A DNA stretch of 64,000 nucleotides from JABDJZ01 sp047611125 (GTDB lineage: Bacteria > Bacteroidota > Rhodothermia > Rhodothermales > UBA10348): the NCBI GenBank assembly GCA_047611125.1, contig JBLFXH010000001.1, forward strand, positions 7,731 to 71,730. Reading direction: 5' to 3'. Within the stretch, counting starts at the first letter, position 1. Each line of letters starts with the position of its first letter. The notes under the pieces were generated by a model that worked only from the letters and a program-made list of their open reading frames with translations, did no database searches and had not been told where the DNA came from. Shown piece by piece: positions 51,741 to 61,011 of this stretch. Both the position numbers and the translations under genes were made by a program.

Positions 51741-53581
51741 ACGATGCCCGCGTACATCTCGTCAATCAACTCGGCAAAGTTTTTTTCGATAATCTTACGA
51801 CGGAGTTTCAGCGTCGGCGTCATCATGCCGTTCTCGACTGAGAACGCCTCGGCCACCATGCGGAAATTCCTGATCTTCTCGGGGCCCGCAGCGGTCTTGG
51901 AGTAGGCGCGAAAGACCTGCTTAAAGGCCTCAGCCAGCTGATCTTCGCCGCCGGCCATCCTGACCGCATCCTCGTTGGCGACAACCAGCGCGGTAAGGAA
52001 TTCGCGACCCTCGCCGACTACCATCATTTGATCAATGAGTGGCTCGGTCTTGAAAAGCTCCTCGATGGGCCCTGGGTAGATGTTCTTTCCACCCTTGGAC
52101 ACAATCATGTGTTTGATGCGATCCGTGATCCGGAGATATCCGCCCTCGAACCGACCGACGTCGCCCGTATGGTACCAGCCGCTTTCATCGATAGACTCAC
52201 GCGTGGCCTGGTCATTCATCCAGTATCCGAGCATGATGTTTGGTCCCTTGGCCACAATCTCGCCTGCCTCCGAGTCCAGCGTGGTCGGGTAGTCCTTGCC
52301 CGAAATCTGCGCCTTGATCTCGCCTGACTCTAGGTCCATGATCCCGACCGTAACCTTATCGATCACATGACCGACGCTCCCGTAGCGCGGTGCCTTGAGT
52401 GGATTGATGGTCAGGACAGGGGAAGTCTCGGTCAGTCCGTAGCCCTCGACGATGGTAACGCCAGCCGCTTGGAAGAACTCACCGACTGCCGCGGGCAACG
52501 CCGCGCCGCCTGACACGGCAAAGCGGAGTCGGCCGCCCAGCTTCTCATGGAGCTTGGCAAAGACCAGCTTGTCGGCCATCCCTTTCTTCCAACGGATGTA
52601 TGGATTTGCTCCGCCGTTGACCTCCGCCCGCGCATACTGCTTTCCCGAAGCCACCGACCAGTCGAATATCCGACGCTTGAGCGACGAGCCTTCATTAACC
52701 GACTTGGCGATCACGTTGTAGACGCGTTCAAAGAGCCGCGGCACCGAGATCATGACCGTCGGATGAACCGACATCAGGTCCCGGTTGACCGTGTCGACGC
52801 TTTGTGCATACGTGATCCGTGCACCACAGGCCAGGACACAGAGGAAGCCGGCCATCCGCTCGAAGGAATGGCAAAGCGGCAGGAAGGAGAGGTGATGGTC
52901 CGTTTCATGAAACGGAACCCGGTCCAGGGCGCCCGAGACGTTGGAGCAGAAGTTGGCGTGCGTAAGTCGCACACCCTTCGGATTCCCGGTCGTGCCGCTG
53001 GTGTAGATGAGGGCCGACATATCGTCCGGCTTGGTATTGCCGGCCAAGGGCGTTATCTCGGCCTCCCGCGCCTTGTAGGCCTTTGCTCCTGAAGAGAGTG
53101 CTTCATCCCATCCGGTCACGAAATCAGGATGCGACTTCCGCATATCGGACATGGTCACGATGGTCTCCAACTCGGGGCAGTCCTCAAAGATTGCCTCGGC
53201 CTTCTTGAGTTGAATTCCGGTCGAGACAATGAAGACCTTCGCAGCCGAGTCCTTGACTATGTATCCGGCCTGCGTGGCTGGCAGGGACGTGTAGAGCGAG
53301 ACGTTTACCGCACCCAGCATCTGGGTGGCAATATCCGTGACGGCCCACTCTGGCCGGTTCTCCGAAAGGATGGCCACCCGGTCACCAGGCCGCACACCGA
53401 TCTCGTAGAGATACCCCATCATGTCCCGGACCGACGCGTGGAGCGTGTCCCAATCGATGTCAAACCAGGACTTGGACGGGCGATCCCAATGGCTCAGGAC
53501 AGGCCTCCCCGATCCCGCATAGCGGTCAAAGAGACCGGCGAACAATTCGGGGACCGTGTTGAAAGAAACGACAGCCGGCAT
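51737..53581 (-). CDS. Long-chain fatty-acid--CoA ligase (AMP-forming)
   Basis: Activates fatty acids to acyl-CoA through an acyl-adenylate. I use ATG 53581 (614 residues); the frame continues 49 residues upstream into the tail of pyrD with no homology. The AMP-binding motif ALIYTSGTTGNPKGVRLTH, the A5-type motif VEGYGLTETSP and the A7-A8 region GWYHTGDVGRFEGGYLRITDRIKHMIVSKGGKNIYPGPIEE are all present, with the catalytic Lys region near the C-terminus (PTLKLRRKIIEKNF). The length and the LSFLPLCHSFERM segment suit the FAA1/FadD15-like long-chain branch. It follows pyrD on the same strand; the 118-bp gap (53582-53699) has no gene. Confidence 0.93.
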   Translation of the reverse strand: MPAVVSFNTVPELFAGLFDRYAGSGRPVLSHWDRPSKSWFDIDWDTLHASVRDMMGYLYEIGVRPGDRVAILSENRPEWAVTDIATQMLGAVNVSLYTSLPATQAGYIVKDSAAKVFIVSTGIQLKKAEAIFEDCPELETIVTMSDMRKSHPDFVTGWDEALSSGAKAYKAREAEITPLAGNTKPDDMSALIYTSGTTGNPKGVRLTHANFCSNVSGALDRVPFHETDHHLSFLPLCHSFERMAGFLCVLACGARITYAQSVDTVNRDLMSVHPTVMISVPRLFERVYNVIAKSVNEGSSLKRRIFDWSVASGKQYARAEVNGGANPYIRWKKGMADKLVFAKLHEKLGGRLRFAVSGGAALPAAVGEFFQAAGVTIVEGYGLTETSPVLTINPLKAPRYGSVGHVIDKVTVGIMDLESGEIKAQISGKDYPTTLDSEAGEIVAKGPNIMLGYWMNDQATRESIDESGWYHTGDVGRFEGGYLRITDRIKHMIVSKGGKNIYPGPIEELFKTEPLIDQMMVVGEGREFLTALVVANEDAVRMAGGEDQLAEAFKQVFRAYSKTAAGPEKIRNFRMVAEAFSVENGMMTPTLKLRRKIIEKNFAELIDEMYAGIV

Positions 53582-53699
53582 GGTGTTCTCTGGCAGTGGT
53601 TGGGCAGTTGGAAAATGTACGCCTGCTCTCAGTGCCCTGCAATGAGGGCTAACCCCGGGAGAAAACCAGCCTGCGCGATGCCTTCGCCCGGACCGGGGA

Positions 53700-54803
53700 T
53701 CAGTTCGCCGGGCCCACACCCACGGCATCGGAGACCGAGGCGAACCCGTCTCGCTCCAGGAGTTCGTCCAACTCCATCTTGATCAGTCGGAAGACCGCAG
53801 GCCCCTCATAGACCAGGGCGGTATACAACTGGACGAGGGACGCCCCGGCCCGAATCTTGTCGTAGGCATCCTGCCCCGTAGACACCCCGCCCACACCGAT
53901 GATTGGGAGTTTGCCGCCGGTCTTCTCGTAGAGGTATCTAACCAGTTCGGTGGATCGGGATCGTAGCGGAGGTCCGGAGAGTCCACCAGGGCCGATGGCG
54001 GCCAGGCGTTCCTCGGAGACGTCAATAAGGTCCCGTCCCGACTCCGTGTTGGAAGCCACGAAGCCGTCTATGCCGTGCGCCCTGGAAACTGCGACGATCT
54101 CGTCCACCTGGCTGTCCAGCACTACCCGGTCCGTCACCGGCGGAGACAATTTCAGCAGGATGGGTGGCGGGCTCTCCATCACCAAGCGGAGTGGCATGAT
54201 GTACCCCAGCAGCTCATCAAGCGCGTTTGGGTCCTCAAAAGTCCGACCCTCTGCCGTATTCGGGCACGACAGGTTTAGCACCACCAGGGAGGAGAACGGG
54301 GCACAGGCGGAAAAACTGGTGGTGAAGTCCTTGATGGCATCCTGGCCCTGTATGGCTGGGTCGTGGGTCTTCGTCAGGCTTACCGCGAGTGGGATGGCCG
54401 GCGGATGACCGGCCGCGATCCGCCGGGCGATTCGGGCGGCGCCCTGATTGTTGAGTCCCATCCGATTGATGACGGCCCGTTCCTCTTCCAGCCTGAACAT
54501 CCGAGGCTTCGGGTTTCCGCGACTCTTCTTGGCGGTCACTGAGCCGATCTCCGCAAAACCACAGCCGAGGGCCTCCCAAAACCGAATCAGGCGGGCGTTC
54601 TTGTCGAATCCGGCCGCGATTCCAAGGGGATTGGCAAACGAGAGTCCCCAAACCTCAGTGCGCAGCCGCTCAGACTCATAACGGAAGCGCTTCTCCAGCA
54701 TTCCGTGGGCCAGTCGCTGACCAGCGCGCGCGGCCATGCTTCCCATGTTGTGGGCACGTTCCGGGTCAAGGCGGAACAGGAACCTGCGGAGTCTTTCGTA
54801 CAT
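53700..54803 (-). CDS. pyrD: Dihydroorotate dehydrogenase (class 2, quinone-type)
   Basis: Oxidises dihydroorotate to orotate in pyrimidine synthesis, with FMN and, in class 2, membrane quinone. The 367-residue length and the N-terminal helical extension (YERLRRFLFRLDPERAHNM) are those of class 2. Family segments are NPLGIAAGFDKNA, FAEIGSVTAKKSRGNPKPRMFRL, NRMGLNNQGA, LSPPVTD and VGGVSTGQDAYDKI. One oddity: the base segment reads NLSCPNTAEG, with Cys where class 2 enzymes usually have Ser (NxSSPN), as in class 1. The gene is divergent from the PhzF-like gene. Confidence 0.93.
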   Translation of the reverse strand: MYERLRRFLFRLDPERAHNMGSMAARAGQRLAHGMLEKRFRYESERLRTEVWGLSFANPLGIAAGFDKNARLIRFWEALGCGFAEIGSVTAKKSRGNPKPRMFRLEEERAVINRMGLNNQGAARIARRIAAGHPPAIPLAVSLTKTHDPAIQGQDAIKDFTTSFSACAPFSSLVVLNLSCPNTAEGRTFEDPNALDELLGYIMPLRLVMESPPPILLKLSPPVTDRVVLDSQVDEIVAVSRAHGIDGFVASNTESGRDLIDVSEERLAAIGPGGLSGPPLRSRSTELVRYLYEKTGGKLPIIGVGGVSTGQDAYDKIRAGASLVQLYTALVYEGPAVFRLIKMELDELLERDGFASVSDAVGVGPAN

Positions 54804-54894
54804 GTGAAGCGTCTACGTGTGGGCGCCGAAAAAGTACGCGACAGCAGCATGGGCCGTGCAGGCCCGGAACGTCTTAGACCACAATTATACGAGC

Positions 54895-55695
54895 ATGGCC
54901 CTAGCGTTTACTCAGGTGGATGCCTTCGCAGATAGCCCATTCACTGGAAACCCTGCAGCCGTATTTGTGCTGAACGAGTTCCCCGGGGATGATTTCCTCC
55001 TCAACGTGGCCAGGGAAATGAACCTGTCTGAGACCGCGTTCTTGGTCAGGACAGGGGCCAACGAGTTTGACCTGCGCTGGTTTACGCCGGGGGGAGAGGT
55101 GGATTTGTGCGGCCACGCCACGCTGGGCTCGGCACATGTCCTATTTGATAGTTCTGCGGTTTCGGGCAAAGGTGTCAAGTTCAACACGCGGAGCGGTGTC
55201 CTCACGGTGGGCCGCAATCAAGACGGCTCCATGACGATGGATTTTCCAGCTGAGCCCGCCGTCGGCAGGCCTAGGCCTGCCAATCTCGAGACCATTCTCG
55301 GGGCACCAGTCTCCTGGTACGGAGAAAACAGAATGGATGCCTTGGTGCAGTTGGCTGAGCCGGGTTGGGTGCGAGCACTGGACCCCGACCTGAGCGAGAT
55401 AGCCCGCATGCCGGTACGCGGGCTGATCGTCACAGCCACGGGAGACTCGCCCGAATACGACTTCATATCTCGGTTCTTCGCGCCCCAGTTGGGTGTCCCG
55501 GAGGACCCAGTGACCGGATCCGCCCATTGTGCCCTAGCGCCCTTCTGGCATCAACGGCTCGGCAGAGCCAATCTGGTTGCCTTCCAGGCCTCGGCCCGGG
55601 GCGGTCGGGTGCGAATGCTCCATAAGGACGACCGCGTCCTCCTGTCGGGAAAGGCCCTAACGGTGCTTCGCGGCGAACTGCTGGTTGATCCCTAA
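54895..55695 (+). CDS. PhzF-family isomerase-like protein
   Basis: A 266-residue protein from ATG 54895, which begins ALAFTQVDAFADSPFTGNPAAVFVL, the hallmark start; the upstream 26 residues of open frame have no homology. The catalytic-type Glu is in NLSETAFLV, and WFTPGGEVDLCGHATLGSAHVLF and VPEDPVTGSAHCALAPFW complete the two-fold PhzF pattern. PhzF enzymes isomerise a phenazine precursor, but most homologues, like this one with no phenazine genes nearby, have unknown metabolic functions. Confidence 0.92.
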   Translation: MALAFTQVDAFADSPFTGNPAAVFVLNEFPGDDFLLNVAREMNLSETAFLVRTGANEFDLRWFTPGGEVDLCGHATLGSAHVLFDSSAVSGKGVKFNTRSGVLTVGRNQDGSMTMDFPAEPAVGRPRPANLETILGAPVSWYGENRMDALVQLAEPGWVRALDPDLSEIARMPVRGLIVTATGDSPEYDFISRFFAPQLGVPEDPVTGSAHCALAPFWHQRLGRANLVAFQASARGGRVRMLHKDDRVLLSGKALTVLRGELLVDP

Positions 55696-55698
55696 GGC

Positions 55699-55722
55699 GT
55701 GAGTCGGGGGGTGCCGACTCAC
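55699..55722. terminator. Hairpin between two convergent genes
   Basis: GTGAGTCGG (55699-55707) pairs perfectly with CCGACTCAC (55714-55722) around a 6-nt loop, 4 nt after the PhzF stop. No T-run follows on either strand. Confidence 0.5.
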
Positions 55723-55737
55723 GGCCCGACCCGCAGT

Positions 55738-58700
55738 TTACCAGCCCGGAACGATCTGGAACCCGAAGTGAGCGCCCTTGCCCGGCCGCTGGTAGGGCTT
55801 CGCATAGAAGATCTCCAGCACGGTGTAGCCGAACAGGTTGAACCGGGAAGTCACCCCCGTTGAGAACACGGGAACGCGCTCTGCAGAGGCTCGCTCGAAC
55901 TTCAGGACCGGGCCATCTTCGGCCGTCCATGCCATGCCAGCATCCGCAAAGAACGTGATCTCAGTGGGTAGATACGGGAAGTTGATCAGGCCAAACTGCT
56001 TCGTTCCGAAGACCGGGACGCGGAGCTCGGCACTGGCAAGCGCAATTCGACTTCCGCGCAGGCGGTCGAATTCCGCACAGGTTCCGCTGGCGGATGGAGT
56101 ACACTCTTCGACGCTGCTAAAGGAGGTGAACGAGTAGCCACGAAGGAAACCGCGGCTATTCGCATACCCCAGGTACTCTTCAGTGAAAAGCCGGTCTGCA
56201 CCGTCCCCGCCCGACTTGGCCCCGTAGTTACCTACGTGGAGCCCACGGACGGCCAACGTGACCTGCGACACCTGCATGTACCGGCGAAAGTCGACGGTCG
56301 CGCGAACGAAGCTGGCCGACCCTAGGAACGGCGATATTTCGAAACGCGAACGCCCACCACGGACGGGCGAAGTGAACCCGAATGACGAGTAGTCGCTAAT
56401 GAGGGAGACCCCACCGGTAGCAAAAAAGACAGGGTCTGGCTCCAGGTCATTCTGCTGAACACGCTCGCGCCGGACTCCAAACTGGCTGAAGTAGAAGGTC
56501 TCGGTTTCGTAGTCGAAACCGTATCGGGTGAATCCTCCCGAGAATTCCACCCTTCGGGTCTGGGTAAACGGATAGCTGGCGATGCCCTGCAGCTGGTCGA
56601 TATAGATGCGCTGCTTCTGTTGCGAGACTACCTGGCTCAGGACCCCCGTTTCCGGGTCAATACCGGTGCCAACGCCGGTTCCGATGAGCAGAATGGGTAT
56701 GTGCCCCAGGCTGCCGCCGTAGTTGAGCCGGTTTGCGCGGTTCATGTAATACGCCTGGCCGCCGATATCCTTGAACGTGCCGTTGGCCTGGGCCACCACG
56801 GTCAGATTGTGATTGCCTAGCATGTCCGAGAAGAACAGGCCAACACCGCCAGAGAGGCCTGATCCGTAAGGCCCGCCGGCGGTCACGCCGATGCTGGGAG
56901 GCGCCACATAATCCAGAGTCAGTTTGGAGCTGTACTCACTGATCTCGTAGTCCTCGTCCGGCGGAAGTCCGGTGAGGGGATCATCCAGGTAATTGGCTAC
57001 CAAGCCCTGACTCTCTTCCCGGTAAGGGGGCAGAACTCCGGCAATCTGTCGGGTATTGACGTCCGGCAGAACGTAGGGCTCACCGATGGTCTCGTCAGCC
57101 TCCAGCGCGTGCACGTTGTAGCGGTTGTCGGAAAACACCGAGAACACCATGCGGCCGCTCTGTGCCGCCACGGTCATGGCCGGCGAGAGTGCGGTAATCC
57201 CGCTCACTCCGGTTTGAACATGGGTCAGTCGGGAGATAGACTGGTCCGTGAGCCCGTACCGGTAGACATCCTTGAATCCGTCGTGATCCGATATGAAAAA
57301 CAGGCTTCGGCCGTCCGGAGAGTACTGTGGATTTGCGTGGATGCCGTTGAAGACCTTGACGACTTCAATCTCGCCGGTGGCGATGTCGTACAGTCCGAGA
57401 CGCTCTTTCGCGAAAGAGAGCGTCTGAAAGTCCGTCCCTCCCTCGCCACGATCGGTGACGAAGGCGATTGTAGCGCCATCGGGCGACCATGCCGGCTGCA
57501 TATCTGCGTAGCGATCATCGGTCAGCTTGGAGACCTCGTCGGATTCCAGATCCAGGAGGTACAGGTCGCTGATGCCGCCATCGATTCCCGAGAATGCGAT
57601 CGACTGCCCATCGGGCGACCAGACCGGATTCGTGATGGCGGCCACCCCGCTCACTGAGATCCGGCGCTCGATGGAACCAGAGCGCCAGTCCAGAATGGAA
57701 ATCTCGTTGTCGCCCTGAACGAAGGTCACAAAGGCGAACATGCGCCCGTCTGGGGACCACGAACCAGCCGAATTGATGAAGCGGATGGAGTCGAAATGCG
57801 AGTTGCCGTTGGCGGCCTTGAGTTTCTTGATCACCTGCCCCGTCTCGGCGTCGGCGATAAACAGGTTGATATTGAAGACATCGCGCTCTGACAGGAATGC
57901 CACGTACTTCCCGTCCGGACTGATGACGGGCGAGATGTTCATGTCGCCGGCGTCCAGATCCTTTGAGAGTACCGTCCTCCCCACGCTATCGGCAGGAGTA
58001 CGACCCTCGGTTAATGGCAGATAGGCCTCCTTGACGGCCGCAATCCACTCGTTAGAAAGGGAGTCAGGCTTGATGCCGAGTGTGTAGACGACGGCCGAAT
58101 CGACACCGACGCGTCCGCCCAGCTTGAAAAGGTTGGCCACGGCCGCATCGCCGTACTTGCCGCCCACGTAGGCCAACAAGGCCTGCCCATAGCGGTAGGG
58201 GAAATACTCATAGCCACGGGACAGTTTTTCGATGGTGGGAATGTCATCGCGGAGCGCGGCATCCCTAATCCACATGGCTGTGTGCGGGTCGTCGCGCCCC
58301 ACCGAGAAGTACTCCGCCATTCCCTCGACCAGCCAGAGCGGCATCAGCCCCAGCGCGAATCGAGAACTGTCCGTCCGATTCAGAGCGATGTCGTACTGGA
58401 ACGAGTGAACCAACTCGTGCCCGAGCACATGGTCCGTGTCCCGGTAACTCCCAGTGAGCGGCATGATGACCCGTTCCTTCAGTGCCTCAGTGACACCGCC
58501 CGTTCCCTGACCGAGAGAACCGCTGATGGCGTTGGTCTGCTGGAAATCCGCATCGTTGGCGTAGAAGATTACCGGCTTCCGCTCGGCGAACTCCCGCAGA
58601 AAGGTCCGCGAGTGTCGCTGGTACCAACGCTCGGCCATTCTTGCCGCGTCCTTGACCGCCGCTTCTTCCTCGGGGTAGAAGTAAAACTCGAAGTGATCTG

Positions 58701-58863
58701 TCTGGAATTTCTGAAAGTCGAACTTGTCGTATTGGACCTTATTTCGACCGAAGTACTGGGCGTTGGCAGGCCCGACAGAAAGGAACAACGCAGCGAAAAC
58801 TGCGGTAAGGACTCCACGGACTGAGAGGAGCCTCAGCCCCGTGGAGGGCGGGTCGAAACGCAT
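55738..58863 (-). CDS. Gluzincin peptidase/TolB-like propeller/outer-membrane barrel fusion protein
   Basis: About 1041 residues from ATG 58863, which starts a signal peptide (GVLTAVFAALFLSVGPANAQ). Residues about 30-260 are a peptidase-MA-like domain: HELVHSFQYD with His149, Glu150 and His153, and WLVEGMAEYFS with Glu180, a gluzincin pattern. Residues about 280-640 are a TolB/WD40-type propeller (ISPDGKYVAFLSERD, WSPDGRMFAFVTF, WSPDGQSIAFSGI, YSPDGRSLFFISD). The rest resembles an outer-membrane beta-barrel of the BamA/D15 type (GGPYGSGLSGGVGLFFSD, GGRSRFEISPF, terminal FGYTVLEIFYAKPYQRP...FGFQIVPGW with an aromatic end). The protein should be lodged in the outer membrane with the protease and propeller in the periplasm or outside. 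Function unknown. Confidence 0.82.
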   Translation of the reverse strand: MRFDPPSTGLRLLSVRGVLTAVFAALFLSVGPANAQYFGRNKVQYDKFDFQKFQTDHFEFYFYPEEEAAVKDAARMAERWYQRHSRTFLREFAERKPVIFYANDADFQQTNAISGSLGQGTGGVTEALKERVIMPLTGSYRDTDHVLGHELVHSFQYDIALNRTDSSRFALGLMPLWLVEGMAEYFSVGRDDPHTAMWIRDAALRDDIPTIEKLSRGYEYFPYRYGQALLAYVGGKYGDAAVANLFKLGGRVGVDSAVVYTLGIKPDSLSNEWIAAVKEAYLPLTEGRTPADSVGRTVLSKDLDAGDMNISPVISPDGKYVAFLSERDVFNINLFIADAETGQVIKKLKAANGNSHFDSIRFINSAGSWSPDGRMFAFVTFVQGDNEISILDWRSGSIERRISVSGVAAITNPVWSPDGQSIAFSGIDGGISDLYLLDLESDEVSKLTDDRYADMQPAWSPDGATIAFVTDRGEGGTDFQTLSFAKERLGLYDIATGEIEVVKVFNGIHANPQYSPDGRSLFFISDHDGFKDVYRYGLTDQSISRLTHVQTGVSGITALSPAMTVAAQSGRMVFSVFSDNRYNVHALEADETIGEPYVLPDVNTRQIAGVLPPYREESQGLVANYLDDPLTGLPPDEDYEISEYSSKLTLDYVAPPSIGVTAGGPYGSGLSGGVGLFFSDMLGNHNLTVVAQANGTFKDIGGQAYYMNRANRLNYGGSLGHIPILLIGTGVGTGIDPETGVLSQVVSQQKQRIYIDQLQGIASYPFTQTRRVEFSGGFTRYGFDYETETFYFSQFGVRRERVQQNDLEPDPVFFATGGVSLISDYSSFGFTSPVRGGRSRFEISPFLGSASFVRATVDFRRYMQVSQVTLAVRGLHVGNYGAKSGGDGADRLFTEEYLGYANSRGFLRGYSFTSFSSVEECTPSASGTCAEFDRLRGSRIALASAELRVPVFGTKQFGLINFPYLPTEITFFADAGMAWTAEDGPVLKFERASAERVPVFSTGVTSRFNLFGYTVLEIFYAKPYQRPGKGAHFGFQIVPGW

Positions 58864-59131
58864 AGCGGTAAAGGATGGGATTTGCGGTGCGTTCGGCTGC
58901 ACACCACTATAATCCAAAATGTAAGGCTGGAGCCGGTAGACGGTTTTCCGACCTCAATAAACGATGCCTGACGGGAATCCCAGCAACAAACAGTCCGAAG
59001 ACTGTACACCCCAAGGCGATCGGCCACCCCAATGGGCCCAGTGGCGAATGGTTGTTGACGAATGGCCGGCGTCGGGGCGCGGCGCAGCGGCGGCCCCCCT
59101 TGAGGTGAACAGGTTGTCAGACGCAAACGGG

Positions 59132-59137
59132 AAGGAG
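59132..59137 (+). promoter_or_regulatory. Shine-Dalgarno site that fixes the mrdA start
   Basis: AAGGAG lies 5 nt before ATG 59143. It overlaps the alternative GTG at 59137, so the ATG is the more likely start. The wider 279-bp gap (58864-59142) has no gene. Confidence 0.75.
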
Positions 59138-59142
59138 TGTCG

Positions 59143-61008
59143 ATGATTGGCGACAGTGGACTCGACTCACAATCCGACCGCGCCCGGATATTCTCGATTG
59201 CCATTGTTCTGGTGCTCGGACTGCTAATGGTCAGGCTGGTTCAGCTGCAGGTGATCAACACATCCGAGTACACGGGCGAGTCCCGCGATAACTCCATGCG
59301 GGAGTTGCGAGTTCTCCCTGCACGCGGCACGGTAAAGGACCGAAACGGCGTGGTTCTGGTGGACAATCAGCCGGCGTTCTCCGTACGGGTCACGCCGCGC
59401 TATTTCGATCCCAACAGTCTTCCCCTCCTTGCTCAACTCCTGGATGCGGACGAGGCGGTACTCGCAGAGCGGTTGGAGCAGGCTGCGAAATACAGCAGCT
59501 ATCTGCCCTCCATCGTCCTGAATGGAGTGCCGTTTGATCGGCTATCGCGGATGCTGGAGCGCAGTGACGATCTCAAGGGAGTAGACTACGAGGCCACCCA
59601 AAAGCGCCGGTATCCGTCTCCGGTACGGGCGTCCCATGCGTTGGGATATGTCCGGGAGGTCGGGGGCGATGACTTGACCCAGAGGCAAGACTTAGGATAT
59701 CGGCCGGGAGACATGATTGGGCAGCGGGGGGTCGAGCGGATCTACGAACAGGACCTGCGCGGCCAGATGGGCAGCAACTTTCGACTGGTCAACGTGCATG
59801 GACAGGATGTCAGTTCGTTCCGAAAGGGGGTGGAGGACGTAGATCCAATTCCCGGCCGCGACCTCCATCTGACGCTGGATGCCGAGCTGCAGGCGCTTGC
59901 GGAGAGGCTGCTTGTCAACAAGCGAGGGGCCGCGGTGGCCATCGATCCCAACACCGGTGAAATTCTCTCCTTGGTTTCCAAGCCGGACTTTGACCTGGAT
60001 CTGTTCACGCGTCAGATCACCTCTCAGCAATGGGCCGGCCTGAACGCGTCTCTCACAAAACCGCTCTTCAACCGCGCCACCCAGTCCATCCAGATGCCAG
60101 GATCTACCTGGAAGCCCTTAATCGCGATGATTGCCCTACAGGAGGGGGTTATCACGCCGGAGGAAACGTTCTACTGTCCCGGGTATCACCCACTGGGCAG
60201 GGGCAGGGTCTATAAATGCCTGCACGTTCACGGCAACATCTCCGTGGTCAGGGCCGTCCAGGAGTCCTGCAATACGTTCTTTTTTGAGATGATGCGTCGA
60301 TTGGACGTGAACGCTTTTGCGCGCCACGCCAGGCAGATGGGCTTTGGGCAGATCACCGATACGGATCTGACCGAACAGGTCCCCGGAGTGATTCCGGACT
60401 CCGCGTATTACAACAAACAGTATGGAAGATGGACCGTCGGCTACCAGATGAACCTCGGGGTTGGCCAGGGCGAGTTGGGCGTAACTCCCTTTCAGTTGGC
60501 CCGCTACGTGGCGGCCGTCGCGAATGGAGGCATGGTGGTAACCCCCCATCTCATCAAGGGGAGCGTAGACCCTGAGACTGGGGCTCTTGAGGCGCCAAAC
60601 GTGCCCCTGCCAACCTCTCTGGAAATCCGCAGCGAGTTCGTGGGACTGGCCAAGGAGGCCATGCGGCGGGTTATGGTGAATGGTACTGGCCGAGGAGTTC
60701 AGATCCCGGGAATCGGCAGTGGTGGCAAGACGGGAACGGCCCAGAATTCGCGAGGCCGCGACGACTCGTTTTTTATCATGTTTGCTCCTTTTGAAAATCC
60801 AACGATTGCCCTGGCGGTCATGGTCGAGAACGCGGGCTACGCAACCGCCGCTGCCGCACCCATCGCCAGCCTGATGGCCGAACAGTTCTTGACGGGCGCC
60901 GTCAGCCGGGAGTGGCTGGTATCGCGCATGCTGGAGACCCAGTCGGATCCGCTGCCGGAGCCGAAGACGAGCACCGCCGTGGAGATCCAGCTTCCAACCG
61001 GAGATTGA
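59143..61008 (+). CDS. mrdA: Penicillin-binding protein 2 (elongasome transpeptidase)
   Basis: PBP2 cross-links peptidoglycan during side-wall growth, in complex with RodA. The 621-residue protein has one N-terminal membrane helix (IFSIAIVLVLGLLMVRLVQLQV), the PBP dimerisation domain starting RDNSMRELRVLPARGTVKDRNG, and the transpeptidase domain with Ser321 in PGSTWKPL (SxxK), ESCN (SxN) and GGKTGTAQ (KTG). The RYPSPVRASHALGYVREV linker is typical of class B PBPs. Start chosen from the Shine-Dalgarno site. It is 3 nt from rodA. MreB, MreC and MreD are not in the window. Confidence 0.95.
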   Translation: MIGDSGLDSQSDRARIFSIAIVLVLGLLMVRLVQLQVINTSEYTGESRDNSMRELRVLPARGTVKDRNGVVLVDNQPAFSVRVTPRYFDPNSLPLLAQLLDADEAVLAERLEQAAKYSSYLPSIVLNGVPFDRLSRMLERSDDLKGVDYEATQKRRYPSPVRASHALGYVREVGGDDLTQRQDLGYRPGDMIGQRGVERIYEQDLRGQMGSNFRLVNVHGQDVSSFRKGVEDVDPIPGRDLHLTLDAELQALAERLLVNKRGAAVAIDPNTGEILSLVSKPDFDLDLFTRQITSQQWAGLNASLTKPLFNRATQSIQMPGSTWKPLIAMIALQEGVITPEETFYCPGYHPLGRGRVYKCLHVHGNISVVRAVQESCNTFFFEMMRRLDVNAFARHARQMGFGQITDTDLTEQVPGVIPDSAYYNKQYGRWTVGYQMNLGVGQGELGVTPFQLARYVAAVANGGMVVTPHLIKGSVDPETGALEAPNVPLPTSLEIRSEFVGLAKEAMRRVMVNGTGRGVQIPGIGSGGKTGTAQNSRGRDDSFFIMFAPFENPTIALAVMVENAGYATAAAAPIASLMAEQFLTGAVSREWLVSRMLETQSDPLPEPKTSTAVEIQLPTGD

Positions 61009-61011
61009 CGC

